64,000 nucleotides of DNA from an uncultured Nitrospiraceae bacterium (GTDB taxonomy: Bacteria; Nitrospirota; Thermodesulfovibrionia; Thermodesulfovibrionales; Dissulfurispiraceae), in assembly GCA_903822005.1 (NCBI GenBank), contig CAIJNL010000036.1, forward strand, positions 95,535 to 159,534. The letters run 5' to 3'. The notes beneath the pieces were generated by a model. That model was not told the DNA's origin. It did no database searches and saw nothing but the letters and a program-made list of their open reading frames with translations. The position numbers were made by a program, and so were the translations under genes. Each line of letters opens with the position of its first letter. The first letter of the stretch is position 1. This document shows positions 43,801-52,373 of the stretch, piece by piece.

Positions 43801-44179
43801 GGACAAACCTATGACAGTCGACATCGCGCGCAAGCTTCTCGATCTGGGCTTCAGCCTGGTGGCTACAAAAGGCACCGCCGGTTACCTCGGCAAGAACGGC
43901 ATTAAGGTTGATTCGATAAACAAGGTGATGGAGGGGAGGCCCCACATCCTTGATATGATAAAAAATGAGGGTATTCAATTCATAATTAATACTGTCTATG
44001 GAACGGAGGCGCAGAAGGATTCCTTCTCCATAAGGAGGAGCGCGCTCCAGTACAGAATCCCGTATACCACTACGATAGCCAGTGCAAAGGCCGTTGTCAT
44101 GGCCATCGAATCGCTCCTGAAAAGGGAACTCAGGGTCAAGTCGATACAGGAATATCATAAAGCTATGCATAAAGTATAG
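40832..44179 (+). CDS. carB: Carbamoyl-phosphate synthase, large subunit
   Basis: 1115 residues. Makes carbamoyl phosphate from bicarbonate, ammonia and two ATP. Two homologous ATP-grasp halves are visible: [17 protein letters not shown] at the start, and [20 protein letters not shown] near residue 605. The C-terminal MGS-like allosteric domain is near 940-1060 ([19 protein letters not shown]). It is about 40 residues longer than the E. coli enzyme. Most of the excess is a Lys/Ala-rich linker near residues 558-585, between the oligomerisation domain and the second half. Its ATG shares the last A of the carA stop. Confidence 0.97.
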   Translation: MPKRTDIKKILLIGSGPIVIGQACEFDYSGAQACKALREEGYSVVLVNSNPATIMTDPGMADATYIEPLSVEMLELVIKKERPDAILPTMGGQTALNLAVELSEAGIIDKYCIELIGAKLPAIKKAEDRELFKIAMKNIGLDVPKSTSVTSLKAGLKAADEIGFPVILRPAFTLGGTGGATAYNKDEYKDLLERALKLSPVQQVLIEESVIGWKEFELEVMRDVADNVVIICSIENFDPMGVHTGDSITVAPAQTLTDKEYQRMRDAAIAVIREIGVDTGGSNIQFALNPENGKMVIIEMNPRVSRSSALASKATGFPIAKIAAKLAVGYTLDEIRNDITRETPASFEPSIDYVVTKIPRFTFEKFPEADPILTIQMKSVGEAMSIGRTFKESLQKALRSLETGTAGFDPIRKIPEPAELKAKLQIPHAGRIWYVAQAMRQGMSIDEIYNLTYIDRWFLNNILQIIEMEKNIRESFPLSLTDRGKREVLETMLRQAKEYGFSDRMIGELTGSSESDIRNLRRKIGLKPVYKLVDTCAAEFEAFTPYLYSTYERPYYRLESPAPAKKAPKKGVGAQKKEAASAGYISTTDCDANPTDRKKVIILGSGPNRIGQGIEFDYCCVQAVFGLKDIGYETIMINCNPETVSTDYDTADRLYFEPLTIEDVMNIIELEKPEGVIVQFGGQTPLKLSVPLEKEGVSILGTSPDSIDRAEDRKRFKELLHKLDLRQPESGTVMTVDEAVEVAKGIGYPVMVRPSYVLGGRAMEIVYDEASLIDYMHRTVKTMPEHPILVDKYLEDAIEVDVDAISDGTDVIIGGVMEHIEEAGIHSGDSACSIPPYSLSDEIVETIKVQAKALARELNVIGLMNVQFAVKDNEVYILEVNPRASRTIPYVSKAIGVSLARIAAQTMMGKTLAELGLTKEISISHVAVKEAVFPFDRFPGVDTILGPEMKSTGEVMGIDDEFGMAYAKSQAASYNKIPVSGRIFLSVKDKDKPMTVDIARKLLDLGFSLVATKGTAGYLGKNGIKVDSINKVMEGRPHILDMIKNEGIQFIINTVYGTEAQKDSFSIRRSALQYRIPYTTTIASAKAVVMAIESLLKRELRVKSIQEYHKAMHKV

Positions 44180-44210
44180 TTTCCTAACACACTGATAAAG
44201 GAGGTTTTAT

Positions 44211-45425
44211 ATGGCGTCAATCAAGAGAATCGGCATTATAACCAGTGGTGGTGATTGCGGAGGTCTGAACGCAGTAATCAAGGGCGTATCGCGGGAGGCC
44301 TATGCCCGCGGGATAGAGACAGTAGTTATACCGAATGGTTACGCCGGTTTGTATAATCTCGTATCACTCGAAAATGTCACATTCCTGAACGCAGAGCGGG
44401 TAAGCAGAATAGAGGCATCACTCGCCGGATCAGAGGCAGGGCATTCGAGGGTCAAGATAAGCAAAATAGCTGACCCCAAAAAATATGAGCGGATCAAGGA
44501 AGGCCTGAAGAAATTCAGCATCGATGCCCTTGTCATAAGCGGAGGCGACGATACCGGCAGCGTTGTGGTGGACCTCTCATCGCAGGGCATTCCATGCATA
44601 CATGTGCCCAAGACAATGGACCTTGATCTGCAGCCTTACAGTGTTGGCGGCGATTCAGCAGTGAACAGGATAGCCATGTTTACGCGTGATCTCAAGACCA
44701 CCGGGCTCAGCCACAACCGTGTCATGATCATAGAGGTCTTTGGCCGCTATTCCGGTCATACCGCGTTCAGGGGAGGCATAGGCGCTGAGGCTGACTGCAT
44801 CCTCATCCCCGAGATACCGGTTGATTTTGATGTTACTTATGAGCATATGAAGGCAACTTACATGGGAAGGGTCAAGCGCAGCGATGTCAAGACAGGCACT
44901 TATATGATAGTCGTGGCAGAAGGCATCTCCAATATCGACGGCGAGATGCTCTATGACGAGACCGCCGGGATAGACGCCTTTGGGCACAAGAAGCTTGCAG
45001 GGGCCGGCAGGTATGTGAGGCAGCAGCTCGAGAAAAGGCTGAAGGCTGATCCTGATATGACAGCGTTCATGAAAGAGACCGGCATGTATGCCCCGGGAAT
45101 ATATGAAGTGCCCGAGGTCAGGGAAGTCATGCCCGGACATCTGGTACGCTCAGGCGGCTCATCGGCCTATGACGTCAACTTCGGGTACAAGACCGGGGCA
45201 GGGGCGGTTTACCTGCTGATCGAAGGCAAGACCGGAAATACCGTAGTTGATGTTGTCGGGAATTCAATTCATTATATGGCAACAAAAGAGGCCATAAAAC
45301 TGCGCCATGTCGACGTTGAGTGCATTGGGCTTTGGGAAGACATTGGCATCTGTTTCGGAAGAAAGCCCCAAAAGTTCAACTATGTTCTGGAAGAGGTCAA
45401 AGCACCGGTACCGAGACATCTTTAA
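44211..45425 (+). CDS. pfkA: 6-phosphofructokinase with a PPi-type active site
   Basis: 404 residues. Phosphorylates fructose 6-phosphate. SGGDCGGLNAVIKG forms the phosphate-binding N terminus, and PKTMDLDLQPYSVGGDSAVNR and EVFGRYSGHTAFRGG the substrate site. The key GGDDTGS has Asp where ATP-dependent enzymes have Gly (GGDGS). This change excludes ATP in studied enzymes and marks pyrophosphate-dependent ones. PPi use is therefore inferred; some group III enzymes of this length vary. AGGAGG precedes the ATG. It lies 31 bases after carB and ends at a strong terminator. Confidence 0.88.
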   Translation: MASIKRIGIITSGGDCGGLNAVIKGVSREAYARGIETVVIPNGYAGLYNLVSLENVTFLNAERVSRIEASLAGSEAGHSRVKISKIADPKKYERIKEGLKKFSIDALVISGGDDTGSVVVDLSSQGIPCIHVPKTMDLDLQPYSVGGDSAVNRIAMFTRDLKTTGLSHNRVMIIEVFGRYSGHTAFRGGIGAEADCILIPEIPVDFDVTYEHMKATYMGRVKRSDVKTGTYMIVVAEGISNIDGEMLYDETAGIDAFGHKKLAGAGRYVRQQLEKRLKADPDMTAFMKETGMYAPGIYEVPEVREVMPGHLVRSGGSSAYDVNFGYKTGAGAVYLLIEGKTGNTVVDVVGNSIHYMATKEAIKLRHVDVECIGLWEDIGICFGRKPQKFNYVLEEVKAPVPRHL

Positions 45426-45445
45426 TTAAAGAAAGAAGAGGAAAA

Positions 45446-45480
45446 AGGCGGCTTCCAAAATGCGAAAGCCGCCTTTTTTT
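45446..45480. terminator. Bidirectional intrinsic terminator
   Basis: AAAGGCGGCTT pairs with AAGCCGCCTTT and is followed by T on both strands. It separates the convergent phosphofructokinase and chemoreceptor genes. Confidence 0.88.
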
Positions 45481-47089
45481 ATACCTTGAATTTCGCTACG
45501 AGGCCCTGTAATGCAGTAGCGAGGTGTGCCAGATTGCTCGATGCCTGAACAATATTGTTCGCGTCGGCAGATGTTTCTTTAGTCGCTTCGGCAATGGATT
45601 GTATGTCGCCGCTGATATGTTCAGATACGGATGACATCTCTTCGGTCGCGGACGCGATTTGCTGTACCATGTCCTGAAGATCATTCACGTTCTGTACGAT
45701 AGTAGAAAGAGAAGAACCCGCTTCCTGCGAAAGATTGACCCCGGCAGTTACCCGTTCACTGGCGTCATGCATGGAATCCACTGCCTTGTCCACTTCCTGC
45801 TGGATGGCGCTTATCATCTCACTGATCTGTGCCGTGGATTTGGCGGTCCTTTCGGCCAGCTTGCGCACCTCATCGGCCACCACCGCAAACCCTCTTCCCT
45901 GTTCACCGGCACGCGCTGCCTCTATGGCCGCGTTGAGGGCAAGAAGGTTTGTCTGGTCCGCAATGTCCTTGATCACCTCGACTATCGCGCCGATCTCATT
46001 CGATTTTTCGCCGAGGGTCATCATCATCTTTGAGGATTCGCTCACAGCCATGGCTATTTTTTCGGTTTCGCTGATCGAGCGGTTCACAACTTCTTCCCCG
46101 GCCCGGGCAGTCTGCGCAGCCTCGGTTGAAGATGCGGCTATATTTGATGAATTCTTTGCTATGTCGATTACGGTCTGCGACATCTCTTCCGAAGAGACTG
46201 CAATCTGATTCGCCTGGGCCGCACCAGCGTTCATGTTGACGGATATCTTGCCCGAGCTTACTTTCAGCTGCTCGCTGCCTGCAGATATTGTGTCGGCGGA
46301 TGACTTCATCTCTCCGATCATCTGCTTGAGATTCCCTACCATCCTGCCCATCGAAGAAAGCACCTCGCCAACCTCATCATTGCTGCGGGACTCAATATGG
46401 ACAGTCAGGTCTCCGTCGGCAACCTTGTGCACTATATCAGCAGCTTCTTTCAGGGGGCTGAGAAACCTTCTTACCACAAACAGATTAAAAAAGCCGGTTA
46501 TGACAACCAGTATAGCCGCTATAATGACTGTTATTATCAGCAGGGAATTAAAAGATGCCAGAAACTCGCTCTGCTTTACGCCCACGAAAAGGACGCCTAT
46601 AATCTCTCCCTTGCTGTTCTTGATCGGATCATAGGCAGTGAAATAAGCTTCATTAAGGATCATGGCTTCGCCATTGTAAGCCTTCCCCTGTTTGAAGATG
46701 GCGTCATATGCCGGGCCGGTCAGCTTTGTCCCTATCGCGCGCTTGCCGTCTGCCGACACAACATTGGTAGATACCCGCTCATCACCCATGAAGATGGTTG
46801 CGACGCCTTCGGAAAGTGCCTTTAATTTGTCAGGCAGCTCGAAATTGCCGTTAACTGTATAATCCCCTATCATCAGCTTGCTGTCCACTACCCTGAAGTC
46901 AGAACCCTTCTGTTTTAGCAAATCCCAGAAGACGTTAAGCCTTTTCTCTTGCGAATCACCTGCCTGGTGGATCAGCTCGGTGCGGAACTGCAGGAGGCAG
47001 ACAACAGCGGTGATTATGACCACGAGAGTAACGACGATAGTATTGAAGATGAGGAATTTGCGAGAGATACTCATATTGCTCTTTTTCAT
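45479..47089 (-). CDS. Methyl-accepting chemotaxis protein
   Basis: 536 residues. Membrane segment 1 (about 7-30) is followed by a periplasmic single-Cache-like sensor domain (about 35-180) with [51 protein letters not shown]. Membrane segment 2 (about 187-210), a HAMP domain, and a long cytoplasmic coiled coil follow. The CheA/CheW-binding hairpin tip has [43 protein letters not shown] 47089 is preferred because TAAGGAG lies just upstream; the frame is open to 47110. Ligand unknown; Cache domains often bind small carboxylates. No other chemotaxis genes here. Confidence 0.92.
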   Translation of the reverse strand: MKKSNMSISRKFLIFNTIVVTLVVIITAVVCLLQFRTELIHQAGDSQEKRLNVFWDLLKQKGSDFRVVDSKLMIGDYTVNGNFELPDKLKALSEGVATIFMGDERVSTNVVSADGKRAIGTKLTGPAYDAIFKQGKAYNGEAMILNEAYFTAYDPIKNSKGEIIGVLFVGVKQSEFLASFNSLLIITVIIAAILVVITGFFNLFVVRRFLSPLKEAADIVHKVADGDLTVHIESRSNDEVGEVLSSMGRMVGNLKQMIGEMKSSADTISAGSEQLKVSSGKISVNMNAGAAQANQIAVSSEEMSQTVIDIAKNSSNIAASSTEAAQTARAGEEVVNRSISETEKIAMAVSESSKMMMTLGEKSNEIGAIVEVIKDIADQTNLLALNAAIEAARAGEQGRGFAVVADEVRKLAERTAKSTAQISEMISAIQQEVDKAVDSMHDASERVTAGVNLSQEAGSSLSTIVQNVNDLQDMVQQIASATEEMSSVSEHISGDIQSIAEATKETSADANNIVQASSNLAHLATALQGLVAKFKV

Positions 47090-47265
47090 AATACTCCTTA
47101 ACGGGTACACATTATTAATTATTTTTCTATTATAACGATTAATATGTGCAAGTGTCTGTAGTCCGGCAGTTCGCAGGACAAGGCCGTCAAGACAACACCC
47201 GGGATTTGGTATCTTTAAGGGGCAGACCTTAAAATGCAGCCTGTGTTGTGATATAATATTCTTCT

Positions 47266-47787
47266 ATGTTTGACTTGGGTATACAGGAACTATTCGTGAT
47301 ATTTGTGGTGGCACTTCTTGCCTTCGGCCCAAAACGCCTGCCTGACATAGCCAGGTCTATTGGCAGGGGGATAGCTGAAATCAAGAACGCCATGGAGGGC
47401 GTTAAGAGCCAGATCGATACCGAGATGAGCGAGGTCAAGGCGCTGAAGGAAGAACTGAAAGATCCTATTGCGCTGAAAAACGAGTTATTCAAGGACGAAA
47501 GTCTGATCAAACCCTACGAAGACCCTTACAAAGCTGCCGAAGACAGCTATAGTGCTCATGAGCCGGTGAAAGGCGCTGAGTTCAAAAAAGATCCTGAAGG
47601 CGAAAAAGCGACTAAAGTCAAGAAGTCAGAGACAGGCCGGAAATCCGCCGCAGTTAAAAAGGCCACAAAGTCCGCAAAGACTACCAGGCCTGTTAAGTCT
47701 GTCAGGTCCGTTAAGGCAACAAAGTCTGGTAAGGCAGGTAGTAAAGCCGTCGCCAAATCGGGTGATAAACGCAAGGGGAAGGTATAA
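47266..47787 (+). CDS. tatB: Twin-arginine translocase subunit TatB (TatA/B family)
   Basis: 173 residues. The N-terminal membrane helix with MFDLGIQELFVIFVVALLAFGPKRLPDIARSIGRGIAE has the TatB-like Glu and the FGP hinge, followed by an amphipathic helix and a charged linker. The last 60 residues are Lys/Ala/Ser repeats (for example KSVRSVKATKSGKAGSK), longer than usual and of low complexity. It lies six bases before tatC, with which it forms the substrate receptor for folded proteins. A separate TatA is expected elsewhere, unless this protein does both jobs. A TATAAT box lies shortly upstream. Confidence 0.88.
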   Translation: MFDLGIQELFVIFVVALLAFGPKRLPDIARSIGRGIAEIKNAMEGVKSQIDTEMSEVKALKEELKDPIALKNELFKDESLIKPYEDPYKAAEDSYSAHEPVKGAEFKKDPEGEKATKVKKSETGRKSAAVKKATKSAKTTRPVKSVRSVKATKSGKAGSKAVAKSGDKRKGKV

Positions 47788-47793
47788 GACTCG

Positions 47794-48582
47794 ATGTCTG
47801 ATGACAAAATGCCTCTCTTTGCCCATCTGGAGGACCTGAGAAAGAGATTATTTATCTCTCTCGGCGCTGTAGCAGTTATATTTATGGCGACCTTCACATA
47901 TTCTGAAGAAATCTTCGGCATACTTATGTTCCCGCTCAGATATTCTCTCGATTTCTCCATTTCTGATTTGCGGCTCGAATTCGTCCCGGTAGACAAGCTT
48001 CAGTCAACAAAACTGGTTTTCCTTGCCCCTGCCGAGGCCTTCTGGATGAACATGAAAGTGGCCTTTGTGGCGGCCCTGATGTTTTCACTGCCGGTGATCT
48101 TTCACCAGTTTTGGAGATTTATAGCCCCTGGACTTAATGAAAAGGAAAAGAAGTATGTCGTGCCCTTTATTCTTGCTGCCACAAGCCTGTTTATTGCGGG
48201 AGCTGCCTTCTGCTTTCTTATAGTGCTTCCTTTCGCGCTCGGATTTCTGCTCTCGTACAAAATCGGCGATTTTCTTATGCCGATGATCTCAGTAGGTCAA
48301 TATACCGATTTCTGCCTGAAATTCCTGCTGGCCTTTGGAGTGATATTCGAACTTCCAATAGTCATCATATTCCTCGCAAAGATGGGCATTGTCACCACCG
48401 AGTCGCTAAAACGCAAGAGGAGGCTCGCCATAGTTCTCGCCTTTGTCGCGGGCGCCGTATTGACGCCGACCCCTGATGCTTTCAATCAGACTCTCATGGC
48501 AGTACCCATCATATTGCTTTATGAGCTAGGCATTATTCTTTCGGTGTTCTTTACCAAAAAGAAACCTGATGGCGACGAGTAG
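47794..48582 (+). CDS. tatC: Sec-independent protein translocase subunit TatC
   Basis: 262 residues with six membrane segments. Core component that recognises twin-arginine signal peptides. Visible: MPLFAHLEDLRKRLFIS at the N terminus, APAEAFWMNMKVAF, PVIFHQFWRFIAPGLNEKEKKYV with the conserved Pro and Phe/Trp, and FGVIFELPIVIIFLAKMGIV. The 3' end overlaps the next gene by 14 bases. Confidence 0.96.
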   Translation: MSDDKMPLFAHLEDLRKRLFISLGAVAVIFMATFTYSEEIFGILMFPLRYSLDFSISDLRLEFVPVDKLQSTKLVFLAPAEAFWMNMKVAFVAALMFSLPVIFHQFWRFIAPGLNEKEKKYVVPFILAATSLFIAGAAFCFLIVLPFALGFLLSYKIGDFLMPMISVGQYTDFCLKFLLAFGVIFELPIVIIFLAKMGIVTTESLKRKRRLAIVLAFVAGAVLTPTPDAFNQTLMAVPIILLYELGIILSVFFTKKKPDGDE

Positions 48583-48841
48583 GAATTATAAGGCCATAGC
48601 ATCGGACATCGCAGAAGGATTTGTTGTGGTCAACCCTCTCTATCTGAAGCCCTTTGACCAGGAATCGCTCAAGAAGTTTTATGACATCCTGCAGAGAAAA
48701 CAGAATGAGCTCAGGATTGAGCCGTTTCCTTACGGCGACGTCCAGTTGATAAGAAAAAGGAACATGAAACTGCAGCGTATATACGCCGCCATTATGATAA
48801 TAAAGAACTATGCCAGGGAAAGACGCCTCATCCTTGGCTGA
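48569..48841 (+). CDS. Hypothetical protein in the tat-ychF operon
   Basis: 90 residues, basic and soluble, with no signal peptide or membrane segment. I do not recognise it. It has a predicted alpha-helical second half (LKKFYDILQRKQNELRIEPF, then IRKRNMKLQRIYAAIMIIKNYARERRL) rich in Arg and Lys, which could bind nucleic acid. It overlaps the tatC end by 14 bases and stops eight bases before ychF, so it is expressed with them. Confidence 0.7.
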   Translation: MATSRNYKAIASDIAEGFVVVNPLYLKPFDQESLKKFYDILQRKQNELRIEPFPYGDVQLIRKRNMKLQRIYAAIMIIKNYARERRLILG

Positions 48842-48849
48842 GGATAAAA

Positions 48850-49947
48850 ATGAAATTAGCTATCATCGGATTGTCAAACTCAGGGAAGACGACAGTTTTC
48901 AACGCGCTGACAGGCCAGAATATCGAGGCGACACTCTATGCTACTGTGTCCGGAGAGCCCCATTACGGCATGGTAAAGGTCCCTGACCAGAGGGTAGAGA
49001 AGCTGGCCGAAATATACAAGCCCAAAAAAGTGACGCATGCAACGGTAGAGTATGTTGATTATATAGGTCTTACCAAGGGCGACGTCGCCCAGAACAGCAA
49101 GGTATTCGACCTTATCAAGGACGCTGATGCCATAGTGCATGTGGTAAGGGCTTTTTCGTCCGATTCAGTCACGCACCCACTTAACAGCGTAGACCCGCTC
49201 CGGGACGTAGAGACTGTCGAACTGGAATGCATCTTCGGCGATCTTGAATTCGTGGATAAACGGCTTGAGAGGATGGAAGACAGCGCCAAAAGGGGAAAGA
49301 AGCCTAACGAGGCAGAAAAAAAGCTTATGCTGAAATGCAAAGAGGCGCTCGAAAAAGAGGTGCCGCTCAGGAATGTAGACTTTGATGAAGAGGAGCAGAA
49401 GTCAATGAAGCCGCTCCAGTTCGCTTCCACAAAACCTGAGATAATAGTCCTGAACGTGGGAGAAGAAGATCTCGCATCGGGAGCTGCCGCGAAGCTGCTG
49501 GGCAGTGTCGAAGAATTTATCACCAACAGGGGAATCTCTGCCACTACCAGGGCCGTAACGCTTTGCGGAAAGATCGAGATGGAGATCGCCCAGCTGGACC
49601 AGGCCGAGGCGCGGGCTTTTCTCGACGACCTGGGAATAGGGGAGTCTGCTCTTTACAAGCTGATAAGGGAATCGTACGGCCTGCTCGGTCTCATATCTTT
49701 CCTTACGACCGGCGAGGACGAGGTACGCGCCTGGACGATACCCAAAGGCATGAACGCCCAGAAGGCGGCAGGCAAGATCCATTCGGACATTGAACGGGGC
49801 TTTATCCGCGCCGAACTTGTAAGCTATGAAGACTTTATCCTTGACGGCAGCAATTCAGCAGCGCGAGACAAAGGACATCTGAGGCTCGAAGGTAAAACTT
49901 ATGAAGTCAGGGACGGAGATATTATTAATTTCAGATTTAACGTGTAA
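48850..49947 (+). CDS. ychF: YchF/Obg-family GTP/ATP-binding protein
   Basis: 365 residues. P-loop GLSNSGKTTVFNALTG is near residues 6-21. The Walker-B-like segment VEYVDYIGL and the YchF coiled-coil insertion (VELECIFGDLEFVDKRLERMED) follow. LNVGEED stands at the position of the usual NKxD/NxxE. A C-terminal TGS domain follows with SFLTTGEDEVRAWTIPKGMNAQKAAGKIHSDIERGFIRAEL and KGHLRLEGKTYEVRDGDIINFRFNV. YchF prefers ATP over GTP and associates with ribosomes; it is linked to oxidative-stress control. Its end overlaps the convergent prmA by 11 bases. Confidence 0.92.
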   Translation: MKLAIIGLSNSGKTTVFNALTGQNIEATLYATVSGEPHYGMVKVPDQRVEKLAEIYKPKKVTHATVEYVDYIGLTKGDVAQNSKVFDLIKDADAIVHVVRAFSSDSVTHPLNSVDPLRDVETVELECIFGDLEFVDKRLERMEDSAKRGKKPNEAEKKLMLKCKEALEKEVPLRNVDFDEEEQKSMKPLQFASTKPEIIVLNVGEEDLASGAAAKLLGSVEEFITNRGISATTRAVTLCGKIEMEIAQLDQAEARAFLDDLGIGESALYKLIRESYGLLGLISFLTTGEDEVRAWTIPKGMNAQKAAGKIHSDIERGFIRAELVSYEDFILDGSNSAARDKGHLRLEGKTYEVRDGDIINFRFNV

Positions 49948-50782
49948 AGACCAGGGACACCCAGCGTTCCGAGTCAACATGCTTTTCCCTGAACTTCAGT
50001 CCTGCATTGAGCATTGCATCAATTACCTCATCTTCCTGGCCGATGAGCATGCCCGAGAGGATTGCGGTTCCCTCTTTGTTTAATCGCGAAGCGATCTCCG
50101 AAGCGATCACGATGAGCGTTTCAGAGATCAGGTTGGATACGATCAGGTCGTAGACTCCCGTTGCGGCTGATATTGTCCCTTCTGAGATAAATATATTCGC
50201 ACAATCATTAAGCCCAGCATTTCTCTTTGCCGCGTCAATTGCGAGCGGGTCGGTGTCCACGCCATAAATTTCCCGGAAGCCCATCCTTGCTGCGCAGATA
50301 GCAAGGATTCCGGTACCTGTGCCGATATCCAGGCAGCGGTCGCGCCTGATTTCCCCGGAAAGCTTCTCAATAAGTCCAAGGCATGTCCTGGTCGTTTCGT
50401 GATGGCCGGTGCCAAAGGCCATGCCGGGGTCGATGATGAGCGAAACACGGCCTGCCGCAGGTTTTTCCCACGGAGGAATGATCGCAAGAGATTCCCCGAT
50501 GTCTATTGGCCGGATATTGTTCTTCCAGGTTTCGTTCCAGTCGCGGTCAGGCATATGGCTGCAGTTAAAAGAAAAGGCGTGAGGAAGGCCGGAATCCCTG
50601 AGTATGGCCCTGAAGGACGTGACATCATCGGCAATCTTTTCTATTCCCGTATCGTCATGGAAATAGGCGATCAGTCCGCTCTCGTTTTCTACCACCCCGA
50701 TGCAGCCGGAATTATGGAGCAGATTGATCAGGGCTTCCCGTGATTCAGCAGGCGCTGTTATGTCCAGTTCGTAATATCCCAT
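49937..50782 (-). CDS. prmA: Ribosomal protein L11 methyltransferase
   Basis: 281 residues. Methylates lysines and the N terminus of L11 with SAM. An N-terminal substrate-recognition domain (YYELDITAPAESREALINLL) is followed by IIDPGMAFGTGHHETTRTCL, highly typical of PrmA. The SAM-binding DIGTGTGILAICAARMG and VSNLISETLI, corresponding to the NILA-type catalytic motif, come next. The Asn-Ile-Leu core is altered to Asn-Leu-Ile here, a mild change. Divergent from the fluoride-riboswitch gene. Confidence 0.93.
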   Translation of the reverse strand: MGYYELDITAPAESREALINLLHNSGCIGVVENESGLIAYFHDDTGIEKIADDVTSFRAILRDSGLPHAFSFNCSHMPDRDWNETWKNNIRPIDIGESLAIIPPWEKPAAGRVSLIIDPGMAFGTGHHETTRTCLGLIEKLSGEIRRDRCLDIGTGTGILAICAARMGFREIYGVDTDPLAIDAAKRNAGLNDCANIFISEGTISAATGVYDLIVSNLISETLIVIASEIASRLNKEGTAILSGMLIGQEDEVIDAMLNAGLKFREKHVDSERWVSLVFTR

Positions 50783-50878
50783 TGTTCACCCCTTGCAAAT
50801 CTGCATTAAATATAACCTTTCGGTTACAAAGCTGACAAATATAAGCTCATAGGAGGCTCGATCCGGATCGCATTTTTA

Positions 50879-50907
50879 TTGACTAAACAGTCCGATTCTG
50901 CTATTTT
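50879..50907 (+). promoter_or_regulatory. Promoter of the fluoride-riboswitch transcript
   Basis: TTGACT (50879-50884), 17 bp, TATTTT (50902-50907), placing the transcription start a few bases before the riboswitch. Confidence 0.5.
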
Positions 50908-50919
50908 AATAACGGTTGC

Positions 50920-51004
50920 ACGGGCGATGGGGTTCGCCATTAAACGCCGGTCACAGGGCTAATGACTCCTGCCGCAGCATATTTGCAGCGGAGGGGTTTT
51001 TTTT
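50920..51004 (+). promoter_or_regulatory. Fluoride (crcB-type) riboswitch with terminator
   Basis: The aptamer reads GGGCGATGGGGTTCGCC (50922-50938), then AAACGCC, then GGGCTAATGACTCCTGCC (50956-50973). This matches the crcB consensus GGnGAUGG...CC..AACCGCC...GGCUgAUGACUCCU. A terminator overlaps the 3' end (CTCCTGCCGC with GCGGAGGGG, then eight T to 51004). Fluoride binding should stop the terminator from forming and switch on the downstream antiporter. Confidence 0.9.
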
Positions 51005-51045
51005 GTGCCTGCACGCTGACTTTAATAACAGGGGGGATGCAAATA

Positions 51046-52251
51046 ATGGAACAGCTCTTCGGTATTATTTCAGTATGGCTTGGACTGGCCATATTCTCTG
51101 CAGTTATAGCCTATCATCTCAAGATATCCATCGCGCTGATAGAAATATGTGTTGGTGTGGCCGCAGCCGCAGTAGCAGGGTATTTCGGTCTTACGGAGGC
51201 TCTGGGCGCTAATCAGGAATGGCTGCGCTTTCTTGCCGCATCCGGGGCCGTTCTTCTCACTTTTTTGGCTGGTGCCGAACTCGATCCGATCGTAATGCGA
51301 AAAAAGATGGCAGAGGTAACGGTTGTCGGCCTGGTGGGATTTTTCGCTCCATTCTTTGGATGCGCCGCTCTCTCATATTGCGTAATCGGTTGGGATGTTC
51401 AGGCGAGCCTGCTTGCCGGAATAGCTCTTTCAACTACTTCAATGGCTGTTGTCTATGCCGTTATGATAGAAACAGGGTTTAACAAAACCGAATTCGGCAA
51501 GGGTATTCTGGGCGCATGTTTTATTAATGATCTCGGGACTGTCATTGCCCTTGGGCTTATATTTGCGCCATTTACATACAAAAGCGTTGTTTTTATTGTC
51601 GCGACTGTCATAGTACTCTTTCTTTTGCCTTATACCACCAAACTGATAACCGTTGTCTACGCAAATCGTACTGCCGCTATCAGAACAAAATGGGTCATGC
51701 TTGTAGTTTTTGGGCTGGGGGCACTGGCTTTGTGGTCAGGCAGTGAAGCGGTGCTTCCGGCCTATGTTGCGGGCATGGTGCTGGCAGGGAGTGCGGCGAA
51801 GGACACCTTCTGGATCCGCCGGCTCAGGACATTGACTGTCGGCTTCCTTACGCCAGTTTATTTCCTGAGGGCAGGGACCCTGGTTTCACTGAATGCCCTT
51901 CTTGCGGCGCCTCTTCTGTTTGCGGCGCTCCTGGCAGGCAAGGTTGTATCCAAGATCTTCGGTTTGTATCCTATAATAGCCATGTTCAGGAAGGACCATA
52001 ACGAGCGCTGGTACTATACTTTGCTGATGTCTACAGGGCTCACTTTTGGTACAATCTCGGCAATGTACGGCTTCTCTCACGGGATAGTAACGCAGGAACA
52101 ATATTCATTTCTGGTAGCCGCGGTTATCGCGAGCGCTGTAATACCGACGATGATAGCCGGCATGGCTTTCCTGCCAAAGCATTTGCTGCCGAAACATCCG
52201 AAACATCCCGTTGTGAAGTCGGAGAGCGGTGACCTGAGCGAGGAGGGCTAA
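51046..52251 (+). CDS. Cation:proton antiporter (CPA/Kef type) under fluoride control
   Basis: 401 residues with about 12-13 membrane segments. The Na+/H+ exchanger fold is seen in LAASGAVLLTFLAGAELDP, GIALSTTSMAVVYAVMIETG and GACFINDLGTVIALGLIF, where the Asn-Asp pair corresponds to the ion-binding site. LPAYVAGMVLAG follows. There is no C-terminal TrkA domain. Fluoride riboswitches are known to control CrcB/Fluc channels, CLC-F antiporters and also CPA-type antiporters, so a role in fluoride or pH stress is inferred. ATG 51046 with GGGGGG nine bases upstream is the start; an in-frame ATG at 50962 lies inside the riboswitch. Confidence 0.85.
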   Translation: MEQLFGIISVWLGLAIFSAVIAYHLKISIALIEICVGVAAAAVAGYFGLTEALGANQEWLRFLAASGAVLLTFLAGAELDPIVMRKKMAEVTVVGLVGFFAPFFGCAALSYCVIGWDVQASLLAGIALSTTSMAVVYAVMIETGFNKTEFGKGILGACFINDLGTVIALGLIFAPFTYKSVVFIVATVIVLFLLPYTTKLITVVYANRTAAIRTKWVMLVVFGLGALALWSGSEAVLPAYVAGMVLAGSAAKDTFWIRRLRTLTVGFLTPVYFLRAGTLVSLNALLAAPLLFAALLAGKVVSKIFGLYPIIAMFRKDHNERWYYTLLMSTGLTFGTISAMYGFSHGIVTQEQYSFLVAAVIASAVIPTMIAGMAFLPKHLLPKHPKHPVVKSESGDLSEEG

Positions 52252-52373
52252 AGGCATCTCAATAGCATAACTGTAAGGACTGACTATCTGGAAAAGATTC
52301 AATAAATATGATAATCTAATTACTTACACGGAAATCCAACACCAATTTAACACCCATAGAGGGGTAATTTAGC

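Noticed and set aside
50962..51045. Upstream ATG 50962 as start of the antiporter
   Set aside because: It lies in the conserved ATGACTCCT of the fluoride aptamer and would add residues encoded by the terminator.
52252..52373. T-box or leucine attenuator before ilvB
   Set aside because: There is no T-box motif, no run of Leu, Ile or Val codons and no terminator hairpin in the 122-bp gap.
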